From: Ascarosepion bandense
Taxonomy: Eukaryota > Mollusca > Cephalopoda > Sepiida > Sepiidae
DNA length: 64,000 nucleotides
Assembly: GCA_037127315.1 (NCBI GenBank)
Contig: JBBBDQ010001122.1
Coordinates: 7,126,001-7,190,000 of the forward strand
Direction of reading: 5' to 3'
Shown: in pieces, positions 55,495-64,000 of the stretch
Numbering within the stretch: position 1 is the stretch's first letter
How the letters are laid out: every line of letters begins with the position of its first letter
Position numbers and translations under genes: made by a program
The notes under the pieces: generated by a model
Told to the model about the DNA's origin: nothing
Seen by the model: the letters and a program-made list of their open reading frames with translations, nothing else
Database searches by the model: none

Positions 55495-56310
55495 ATGGAT
55501 CGGCTAGTCTCCCTGAAAGCAAAACACTGTGCCTCCTCAGCTTAACTCTCATAACAGACCACAAGTGGAATAAATATATAGAATCCATAGCTAAATCCGT
55601 TGCTAAGAAAGTCAGTTTGCTGTGTAGGGCCAGGAAGTTTTTCCCGTCCGAAATAATCCTGCACATATATAAATCTACCTTCCGCCAGTGTATTTAATAC
55701 TGCTGCCATATCTGGTTGGGTGCTCCTGCTATCCACCTAGGGATCCTTGATAAAATCCAACAGAGAATCTGTAATGTGATTGATCCTGACTTGGTTGCTC
55801 GGATACAGTCACTTTCTCACCGGCACAATGTGGCTTCCCTGTGTCTCTTCTACAAATACTTTCACGGCTGGTGCTCCGATGAACTTAGCTCACTGGTGCC
55901 CCCATATATAAATTTACTCGAGCAACAAAATTAGCAAATAGGTCCCACCCTTTTACTGTGAAACCAATAAATTGTAAATGAAAATTCTACTCCATCAGCT
56001 TCTTTTCTTGCACTTCCCACCTGTGGATTTCCTTTCCATTTACTTGCTTCCCCAACAGCTACAATCTCCAAGAATTTAAATGTAAAGTCAATAGTCGTCT
56101 CCTATCTCACTAACCTGCATCCTCTCTCTCATGCTCCTTTCTCTGTTTACTCCACTCTCATCAGTATTCTCATCCTTCTCTTACTCACTACCTGGTACCC
56201 CCTACAATCTGTCATTCTTTCTCATAACTTTCCTCTTATTTAACCCCCCGCAAAACAGTGGCAGTAAAATGCCATGCATGGGACAATATGATTATAAAAA
56301 AAAAAAAATA
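55495..56310 (+). mobile_element. LINE-B 3' end
   Basis: Frames encode DHKWNKYIESIAKSVAKKVS-like sequence, then ILHIYKSTFRQCI, a stop, GAPAIHLGILDKIQQRICNV and NVASLCLFYKYFHGWCSDEL. 3' UTR and tail (CCGCAAAACAGTGGCAGTAA, poly(A)) follow. Frameshifted. Confidence 0.82.
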
Positions 56311-56663
56311 CAAGTATCGGTTAAAAATAATGTTCAAACAAATAAATAATATATATATATATATATATAGTGTTAAATTTTCATGATGCTTAATGCCAAA
56401 ATTGCTATTTTTTCAGTAAGTTACTGGTAGAAAAGCATTTTTAGCAAGCATGTCTTTGTCAGAAAGTGCTCAATATTGAGATAAAGCATTAACAGAATTA
56501 ATGTAGAGAAATTAGTCACTTAACTGAGCAGTTATGCTGACTTCTGCTGAAGAAACAAAACCCTGATGCGGGAAGACATCATAACAGTGTTTTCACAAAA
56601 CTTAGAAGTCTACATATCTCTGCTCAGTTAAGTGACAAATCTCCCCACTTTAATTATATATAT

Positions 56664-56865
56664 ACAGGACTGTGTAAAAGTATTAGGACAAGAACTATTT
56701 TATCTTTTATGAGGCATCAAAATAATTGCGACAATTTACCAATCGCACCTAGTATATATACAGTACTGTGCAAAAGTATTAGGACAAGAACTATTTTATC
56801 ATTTATGAGGCATCAAAATAAATTTTAAAATCAACCGTGTCCTAACACTTTTGCACACTACTGGT
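56664..56865. mobile_element. Tc1-like MITE pieces
   Basis: 56760-56862 is a 103-bp MITE: CAGTACTGTGCAAAAGTATT at the left, its complement AACACTTTTGCACACTACTG at the right. A left half of a sister copy is at 56666-56740. Confidence 0.78.
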
Positions 56866-57165
56866 AGTGTGCAAAAGTATTTGGACAAGGATGATTTTCC
56901 TAAAAACCTCACTGAAATTCAGATACAGAGTGAAAAGCCAAATCTTTGTAAGAATTATTTGACTAAAAAGGAAGAGGAAGAAAGGCTTCGGAATTTGAAT
57001 TGGCCCCCAGAAAGCCCTGTTCTCAATCCTATTGAACATCTGTGGGATATTTTGGATAAAAAAATTGATAAATCTAATATTACTTCACAAGACACACTTT
57101 GGGAACAAATACAAGCTGCTTGGCAGGAGATATTATTAGATACATTGGAAAAGCTTGTGATGTCA
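56866..57165 (+). pseudogene. Tc1-type transposase, C-terminal part joined to a TIR
   Basis: A TIR-like start (GTAGTGTGCAAAAGTATTTG) runs straight into frame: LNWPPESPVLNPIEHLWDIL carries the last catalytic Glu of the DDE triad, followed by DKKIDKSNITSQDTLWEQIQ and AAWQEI. The N-terminal HTH and first two Asp are deleted. After about 57165 the frame enters unrelated sequence (to 57384), possibly an LTR-like segment starting TGTGGGGAGTTACCC. Confidence 0.8.
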
Positions 57166-57384
57166 ATGCTGACGGCTGTGGGGAGTTACCCACTTAATAA
57201 TGGACTCTTGTTTGCTTATATTAACCGAGACTTAATTACTCTCAAGGACAAAGCCAGAGCAACAGAGACACTAGTTTCCAGTACGACTTCAGTTCAGCTC
57301 AGCTTAGTCTGTCTGTCGGTCACTTGTAGCCAAGCTATTATTACTCTTTCTCTTTGTATCTGTTTGTATCTCTTGTTGACGTAA

Positions 57385-57533
57385 TATATGTTCTTGACCT
57401 ACCACCGTGTTGACTCATTATTTTATGGTCCCATACCGGGTCCATATCACTGATGAATGAAGGCTGTGATCAAAGCAAAGGGCTATTATACTAAATATTA
57501 GATTTATTTTGTAACAAGTATTTTTTGTAACAA

Positions 57534-57569
<36 letters not shown>

Positions 57570-57644
57570 CAGATATGACTACAGAAACACACAAACCCAC
57601 TAGATATAATGTTTAAAGTAACGATATTAATCGATTAAAAAAAT
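57385..57644. other. Unclassified sequence with (TA)n at 57536-57564
   Basis: No gene recognised. Confidence 0.5.
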
Positions 57645-58110
57645 TCTTTTTCTTCTATATGCCATGCTCCTTCAAGACAGAGGCGATCATGGCCTTCCAC
57701 GTCTCCCTATTCTTTATCCTCTTACCCCACCCAAACCCAGCTCTGCCATTCACCTGCTCAGGTCCTTCAAGTATGTTATCCACTACTTTCCCCTTTTTCT
57801 TTTTCTCTTTATCTGGACTGTTAGTATCAGGTTCTCCAAGCCCTCCTTCCTCATTGCATGTTCCAGAAACTTTCGCTGACTCTTCCTGATGCTCAATATT
57901 AATTTCCTTTTCATTTCCATCCTTTCCAAAACCTCCTCATTGTTCACATGCTTGGTCCACGATATTTGCTGCATCCTTCTGCAGAACCACATTTCAATTG
58001 CTTCAAGTTTTTCTTTCATTTTTGATGATATTGTTCAACATTCACTGCCATATTGAAGAGCTTACATGACATAGCAATCCAGTATTCTTTTTTTTTCTAG
58101 GTCCTGGGTA
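57645..58110 (-). mobile_element. Decayed RTE LINE 3' end
   Basis: Reverse strand: MKEKLEAIEMWFCRRMQQIS, ERMEMKRKLILSIRKSQRKF and ENLILTVQIKRK. Short TTC-rich tail at 57645. Confidence 0.8.
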
Positions 58111-58654
58111 TGACAGTAAACTGCATCTGACAGCAAGGCCTCTGATTGGCAGGTTGTGAGGAGCATGGAACTACCTCTTAGTTGCTGTTGTTCCCAGGTC
58201 CACCAAGACCCAGTGTGGTAGTACCTGTTAGGGTCCCAGCTATGGGCTAATAGTTAACCCCCAAACCGGGGTGAAAACACTACGAAAGTATAAATATAGA
58301 CTTTTATAGAAAAATATACATTTTTGAAAGAAAAATATTACCAACAATGCATTTTAGAAGGAAAAATTATTGCCATAACACATTTTTGAAGGAAAAAAAA
58401 TTATTGCCAGCAAAACATTTTTGAATACAAAACTAAAAGACATCTTCAGTTTTCTAAAATAAAAAAAAATAAAAATAAATTTTTCATCAAAATTTGACTA
58501 AATTAACTTTCTCACTCTAATTGAACATTAAAAAATATATACCTTAAAATCCTACCTTTCTGGCATTAAATAACCCACTGAGGTGTTGATATGCTTTAAA
58601 ACAAAACTCAAACTTTGTTTCTAAGTATTAGTTTTTTTTTCATTTCCATCCTCT
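58111..58654. other. Unclassified interspersed repeat
   Basis: CAGCTATGGGCTAATAGTTA and AAACCGGGGTGAAAAC at 58235-58275, then A-rich units ACATTTTTGAAGGAAAAA, and a tail GGCATTAAATAACCCACTGA shared with other repeats. No gene. Confidence 0.4.
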
Positions 58655-58847
58655 TCAAAACCTTCCCATGCTCACATCTTTGGTCCATTGTATTCTCAGT
58701 ATACTTCTGTAGAACCCCATTTTGACTTTTCCAACAAAATTTTCCTGTCTTTCAACACTCTGCTTAGCTTTTGAAATGCTTCCTCGGTCATTCCAATACA
58801 TCTTCAGATCTCAGTGTTGCACTGTCTGTCCTCTGTCAGAACACTTT
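58655..58847 (-). mobile_element. RTE LINE fragment, half 1 of interrupted copy
   Basis: Parallels 23760-24040 (TTCTGTAGAACCCCATTT, TTTTCCTGTCTTTCAACACT, ATCTCAGTGTTGCACT), stopping at GTCAGAACACTTT. Confidence 0.75.
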
Positions 58848-59214
58848 TTTTTTTTTTTTTTTTTTAATCGTATCACCCTGAGCAAGGCGGTAACACCATT
58901 GATGTGCAGGGGGCTACGTAATAGTGAAAAGATTGGAAAAGATAAAGCCAGAAACCACATCCTAAACAGGGAACAAGGGATGAGCCTCTTAACCCGTTCA
59001 ATAGACGTGAGTGGAGTGTGAACCGGGCAATAGATAGATCTATCTACTCCAATTGAAAAAAAAAAAAAGAACAAAGTGAGAAGATTGGAAAAGAGAAAGC
59101 CGGAAACCACATCCTAAACAGGGAACAAGGGATGAGCCTCTTGACCCGTTCAATAGATGTGGGTGGAGTGTGAACCGGGCGATAGACAGATCTATCTACT
59201 CCAATAAAAAATAT
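58848..59214 (-). mobile_element. LINE-B-tailed non-autonomous element nested in RTE
   Basis: The minus strand carries two ~160-bp units and the LINE-B-like tail; poly(A) appears as the T tract at 58848-58865. The RTE sequence resumes on the other side. Confidence 0.8.
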
Positions 59215-59380
59215 TTACCAAGTATTTAAATTTCTATACCAGCGTGATTTTAGTATCCCTGGCTTGTAGTTGGTATTTTGGGATTTTCTTTTCCTCTTTT
59301 TACTGATGATCATGCATTGAGTTTTCAGTTTTATATGAATGCCTATATCATCAGCATAGTCCTCATCATCATTATCAGTA
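59215..59380 (-). mobile_element. RTE LINE fragment, half 2
   Basis: ACCAAGTATTTAAATTTCTA continues exactly where 58847 stopped in the RTE map (KFKYLGSVL region), then GATCATGCATTGAGTTTTCA. Confidence 0.75.
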
Positions 59381-59999
59381 TACTAGCCTAGCAGCCCTGG
59401 AAATAACTGCTTGGCCATACCAGCTGGTTCTCATTCACGTTAGCCATTACCTCCTTGATGATGTCTGTTCACAAATCCTTGATATTGTAGGTGTTGCTAG
59501 TTGGTCTTCAGACTAACAAATCCCCAAATGTAGTTATTCAGGGGATTCAAAGAGTCAGAGGTGGATGCATCGGAGAGTGTCATTGTTAATAAGCGAGGGT
59601 CACAAACCAATTCTTCCAATGGTTTAATTTTCTGTGAGAACTCCACTATTTTGACCTTGTGTTTTTTCTAAGCTAAGTTCTATGTATAAACAAAGGTTAA
59701 CAGAAAATAAATTTCTTTTTTTGAAATGGAGGTAAAAAGAAAAAAGGTAAATACAATTCCGTACATGTATACTTTTAGATTGTGTTGCTGTCATATCAAA
59801 TCAAAAGCAATTATTATTTCCATAATGTTTGGAAGCGACAGTATCAAATTCTGTTGTTCCAGGTGTGTAAATTAGAAATTATCCAATGTTTTCACACCTG
59901 ATTGATCTCTTGATGGGAAAGCTTAAAACTTTTGTTTTTAACTGCCAGTTTGGTGCTACTTATTATATTCACACCATTATTTTATGCATCATGTCTCTT
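59381..59999. other. No gene recognised
   Basis: Ordinary intron-like sequence. Confidence 0.4.
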
Positions 60000-60800
60000 C
60001 TGGACATTAGCAGTCATGGCTCTCCCCAACTTCTTGTCCTCTGTAACTCTTAGAAAAGATTTTGCTATTCCTCTGTTCTTTTCGCAGTTAACAATTTAAA
60101 CAATTTATGTAAGTTATTCATTGCTTTCCTCTTTCCTTCCTGCCTACAATATGCCTTATGAGTGTCGAATTCTCCAAGTGCTCTTTCCACATTATATACT
60201 CCCAGAAATTTCATTTGTCTCTTTCTAATGTTAAGTATAAGTTCTTTTTATTGTTTTCATTTTCTCTAAAACTCACGTGTTCAATCCATAGTATCAAATA
60301 AATGTTCCATGATGTTTCCATTTAAAAATTTGCTTATATCTGTTGATTTAAATTATTAAAAGAAAGTTCTCTTTTTCTATGTGCTGTGTCCCTTCAGGAC
60401 ACTGGTGATCATGACTCTCCACAATTTCCTGTCAGGAATGAATTTTGTCGTCTTTTTGTCATCTGTTCTGCTGTCCGTTTACTCAAGCTGGCTTGGTAGG
60501 TTATGCATTGTTTTCCTTTAACCTCTGTTAACTTTAATCTTTTCTGTGTGTATCTGATTTTCCAAGCCCTCTTTCCTCATTATGTAACCGAGAAATTTTA
60601 ACTGTCTCTTTCTGACATTAGGTATAAGTTTCTTTTTTGCTTTCATTTTCTCTAAAACTCATGTGTTCAATACATACTATCAAATAATTCAGCAATGCAT
60701 TGTTTCTCACTATTCCTCTTTTCTTCAATCTGCACTGTGAGTATCAGAATTTCTAAGCCTTCTTTCTTCATTAAATACACTAGAGATTTTACTTGTTTCT
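60000..60800 (-). mobile_element. Two old RTE LINE 3' fragments
   Basis: 60000-60330 and 60360-60800 both show the RTE end in order (GGACATTAGCAGTCATGGCT; CCCTTCAGGACACTGGTGAT; TTCTCCAAGTGCTC; TTTGTCTCTTTCTAATG). Highly diverged. Confidence 0.65.
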
Positions 60801-60808
60801 TACTGGTC

Positions 60809-60812
<4 letters not shown>

Positions 60813-60854
<42 letters not shown>

Positions 60855-60890
60855 CACTGCTCAAATCTATCTATCTATCTATCTATCTAT
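60813..60890. repeat. (TATC)n microsatellite
   Basis: Two tetranucleotide tracts separated by TCACTGCTCAAATC. Confidence 0.95.
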
Positions 60891-60894
60891 GTTC

Positions 60895-61050
60895 AAGGCC
60901 ACCTCAATGGGGTGTAATGGTTAGCAAGTGTGTCATGCTAGAATCTATTACAACTGGGAAGTGAGTTTGATCCTCACTGGGTACCCCATACCTTTGGCCT
61001 TGTGCTACATCTAAGCGGCACTTAGTAAATCAACTGTCTATGTTCAAGTT
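60895..61050 (+). mobile_element. tRNA-derived SINE with (TATC)n neighbourhood
   Basis: GGGGTGTAATGGTTAGCAAG (box A-like) and GTGAGTTTGATCCTCACTGG (box B) head a ~150-bp unit ending CTTAGTAAATCAACT. A second copy is at 63488-63635. Confidence 0.75.
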
Positions 61051-61079
61051 TACGTGTTGTATCAGGAGAAAGAATTCTA

Positions 61080-61360
61080 AGAGGCACCAGGGATAGGGAG
61101 ATGTGGAAAGCCATGATTGCCTATGTTCTGAGGGGACAAGGCACATAAAACAAGAAGAAGAAGGAAAGCTTAGAAAATCTGATACTCACAGGATGTATAG
61201 AGGGAAAACAGAGACAAAGGAAGGCAATGCATGATATAGATGGGCTTGAGCAAATGGATGGCAAAGTAGGGTTTGGGAGGGGTAACAAAAAAGGTGTTAA
61301 AACTACAAGAGATAGGGAGATGTGGAGGGCCGTGAGCGGACTTGAGAAAGTTGCTTTCAT
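61080..61360 (+). mobile_element. RTE LINE 3' end fragments, two in tandem
   Basis: 61085-61150: CACCAGGGATAGGGAGATGT, GATTGCCTATGTTCTGAGGG, ACAAGAAGAAGAAGG (the (GAA)n tail). 61160-61350 repeats the region just upstream of that end (AATCTGATACTCACAGG ... AGATAGGGAGATGTGGAGGG). Confidence 0.72.
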
Positions 61361-62064
61361 GAAAAGTTTTTTAAGAGAAATATTTTGTAAGTTTCAACCA
61401 AAAGTTGTACCGGCTGCTTGATAAATCAAGCGACAGATGGAGGCTTCCAAATATCTAGACTGTCAGCTGTATACAACTTTTTTTTTTTTTTTAACTGCTT
61501 CTTAAGAACAAGGATGAAAAGGTTTTAAACGAGTAAAGCTCAAGGGTCTCAGCAAAGACCGTCCTTCTTTAAATATTGGGGACACACAAAGAATCGCAAA
61601 GAAAAAATGTACCAAATAAGAACAATTCAATCCCTCGAGGAATTTCAACTGCAGTAACAACTAAAATAGATTGCATATTGCGGAAAAAAATGATAAAGAT
61701 AAAGATGTTCCAAACGATTTCAAACCAAAGGTTAGCAAGGAAACCTCCATCAATACTAGAAAGTGTGAAAAGATTTTTAGTTAGGAAAGCCTAACTAAAA
61801 AGTAGTAAATAGTACTTTAGGTATGTAATTGTATCATAATTCTAGTTTGTCAACATCGGATTTAGATGACAGTGTATATTCATAAGTGTGTCTATATGCT
61901 CATTAGACATTATTTGTATGATTTTTTTGTTGATTTTCTTTTTATATTAGAATGTCTTAACACACCGTTTGCTTCAGATAAAAATAAATTAGATACTTTA
62001 AGAATGGATTCAATGAAGGCTGATGGTGTAATATATTGTTTTTGATGTGGATTTATAGCTAGTA
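61361..62064. other. No gene recognised
   Basis: A 72-codon basic open frame (61576-61794) has no family I recognise; GTTAGGAAAGCCTAACTAAA at 61782 is a small palindrome. Confidence 0.4.
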
Positions 62065-62385
62065 ATATTGTTATTCAGTCAGTTAAGTTCCTATATGTGA
62101 TACACGCTTGAGTGATCATGTCTCAAAAGAGACATGACTGACTGGGCAGAATATTATCCCGCAGTAGGTTGCCATTGCTTTCTGCAATAGACTGGTTGCC
62201 CTCCAAGGCTATAGAACCCAATCTGTCCTGTTAGTTAACCCATAACTGGAGGAAAGAGAGGGATTAATACCTTTCCCAAGGGTATTTGCATGTAAGTGAA
62301 TGCAACGAATTCAACTGGAATTCAAACTCAGCTTCCTGATTTCTCGTTCCAAGCCAATATCCACTGCACCACAATGCACATTGTA
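62065..62385 (-). mobile_element. tRNA-derived SINE, full-length
   Basis: Reverse complement of the 24905-25215 type: TGGTGCAGTGGATATTGG head, GAATTCCAGTTGAATTC box B area, ACCCTTGGGAAAGGTATTAA, GAAAGCAATGGCAACCTACT and TCAGTCATGTCTCTTTTGAG. Confidence 0.8.
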
Positions 62386-62472
62386 ATATTGTTATTAGTA
62401 GACCCTTAAAGTACTTTCTACATTAAGAATTATGCTCTTTTTTTAATTAGGATGACATTTGTAAAATCTATA

Positions 62473-62507
62473 TTGCTATCTAAATCTATCTATCTCCTTA
62501 TGCTAAA

Positions 62508-62571
<64 letters not shown>

Positions 62572-62583
62572 CCTTATGTTAAA

Positions 62584-62627
<44 letters not shown>

Positions 62628-62639
62628 CCTGATGTTAAA

Positions 62640-62687
<48 letters not shown>

Positions 62688-62699
62688 CATTATGTTAAA

Positions 62700-62755
<56 letters not shown>

Positions 62756-62787
62756 CAATCTGTTCATATCTTGCTCCTTATGCTAAA

Positions 62788-62839
<52 letters not shown>

Positions 62840-62851
62840 CATTATGTTAAA

Positions 62852-62887
<36 letters not shown>

Positions 62888-62899
62888 CATTATGTTAAA

Positions 62900-62938
<39 letters not shown>

Positions 62939-62990
62939 CCATTCTCTTCATTATCTATCTATCTCAGTCTGTTCTTGTCTATTTAAATAA
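62473..62990. repeat. (TATC)n array with recurrent TCTCATTATGTTAAAATC spacer
   Basis: Blocks of 6-16 TATC units are separated by an ~18-bp spacer (variants with CCTTATGC, CCTGATGT). At least seven spacers here. Confidence 0.92.
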
Positions 62991-63367
62991 ACTTCATATC
63001 AGATTTGGCATTCTCTCCTAGAAACAGAAGTGTTGCTGTATAAACCACAATTGGGCCATGAAGGTTTTAAACAAATCCAAATGTACCTGAGCAGATGTCT
63101 GCAACAGGGATGTGCTAGCCACCCTGGCAGATTGGTGCACTCAAATTGAATAGCAGGCCATTATGTATATTTCCTATGCTAAAACTTTACAAAAAAAATA
63201 AATAAATAAATAAAAATAAATAAATAAATAAAATTAAATTAAGGCGTATTGGGAAGCAATATTTTTAGCATAAAATAACAAAGCATGGATAGACATTATT
63301 TCATGTCTCCCCTTTTGTCTGATCATTCTCTCTCTTTCTTTCATGCTTTATCTCTCTATAATCACTC
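62991..63367. other. No gene recognised; (AAAT)n at 63195-63235
   Basis: Unique-looking sequence between TATC arrays. Confidence 0.45.
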
Positions 63368-63373
63368 TGTTCA

Positions 63374-63426
<53 letters not shown>

Positions 63427-63438
63427 CAATCTGTTCAA

Positions 63439-63484
<46 letters not shown>

Positions 63485-63485
63485 G
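63368..63485. repeat. (TATC)n array
   Basis: Two blocks separated by CAATCTGTTCAAATC. Confidence 0.95.
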
Positions 63486-63487
63486 TT

Positions 63488-63635
63488 CAAGGTCACCCTG
63501 ACGATGTGTAATGGTTAGCAAGCTTGTTACACTAGAAACTATCGCAACTGAGTAGTGAGTTTGATCCTCACCTGGTGCCCCATAACTTCGGCCTTGTGCC
63601 ACAACTAAACAGTGCTTAGTAAATCAACTATGTTA
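63488..63635 (+). mobile_element. tRNA-derived SINE flanked by (TATC)n
   Basis: GATGTGTAATGGTTAGCAAG and GTGAGTTTGATCCTCACCTG, ending GCTTAGTAAATCAACTATG, then the spacer and (TATC)n. Same layout as 60895-61050. Confidence 0.78.
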
Positions 63636-63637
63636 AA

Positions 63638-63679
<42 letters not shown>

Positions 63680-63704
63680 TATCTATCTATCTCATTATGT
63701 TAAA

Positions 63705-63738
<34 letters not shown>

Positions 63739-63758
63739 ATCTATCTCATTATGTTAAA

Positions 63759-63794
<36 letters not shown>

Positions 63795-63930
63795 CATTAT
63801 GTTAAAATCTATCTATCTATCTATCTCATTATGTTAAAATCTATCTATCTATCTATCTATCTCATTATGTTAAAATCTATCTATCTATCTATCTATCTAT
63901 TAATCTATCTATCTATCTCATTATGTTAAA

Positions 63931-63986
<56 letters not shown>

Positions 63987-64000
63987 CATTATGTCCAAAG
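63636..64000. repeat. (TATC)n / TTATGTTAAAATC composite array
   Basis: Seven or so spacer-bounded TATC blocks running off the window edge. Repetitive YLSI frames are artefacts. Confidence 0.93.

Noticed and set aside
62452..63929. Frames of repeated YLSI
   Set aside because: Translation of (TATC)n.

Overview
The window is animal nuclear DNA: intron-dominated, AT-rich and packed with old and young transposable elements and microsatellites. The only host gene recognised is on the minus strand. Four EGF-domain exons (28020-28154, 26496-26591, 17577-17720, 6339-6455) have perfect phase-1/phase-1 borders and GT..AG sites. Joined, they match in order the third to sixth EGF domains of the secreted glycoproteins NELL1/NELL2. 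The rest of the window is intron of this gene, or sequence upstream of it. TE-stuffed introns, 5S- and tRNA-derived SINEs, (TA)n and (TATC)n tracts, RTE and jockey/CR1-like LINEs and Penelope elements suggest a mollusc, most likely a cephalopod; that is inference.

Layout. 1-6.3 kb: LINE copies, including a jockey/CR1-like LINE nested in an RTE LINE, a dead mariner, and a duplicated repeat. 6.3-17.7 kb: NELL EGF6 and EGF5 exons, separated by an 11-kb intron. This intron holds an apparently intact Penelope-like element (10774-13642; 834-codon RT plus GIY-YIG ORF; identical 220-bp direct repeats), several (TA)n-flanked foldback repeats, and a family of short repeats combining a tRNA-like pol III promoter with a hammerhead self-cleaving ribozyme. 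17.7-28.2 kb: LINE and SINE debris, a polypurine tract, the EGF4 and EGF3 exons and a 27-bp minisatellite. 28.2-42 kb: LINE copies, a 28-bp tandem repeat, 88-bp and 86-bp AT-rich satellites interrupted by 5S-tRNA composite SINEs, and a short mariner-type element. 42-58 kb: a solo LTR, LINEs, more Penelope fragments (one with inverted terminal repeats) and more hammerhead repeats. 58-64 kb: RTE relics, another nested insertion, tRNA SINEs and long (TATC)n arrays.

The most interesting system is the hammerhead set. At least seven short-element copies carry a recognisable hammerhead: CTGATGA core, 5-bp stem II, GAAA, short stem III, GUC cleavage site, then stem I. One (7449-7492) keeps every core base. 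Two copies form a head-to-tail dimer with cleavage sites 307 nt apart, as in retrozymes. A second, unrelated hammerhead pair lies inverted at 10.05-10.29 kb. All sit close to (TA)n tracts, as do the ends of the Penelope copies, which break at the same two points of the element. This suggests a short self-cleaving retroelement that may depend on the Penelope element for movement and shares its (TA)n target.
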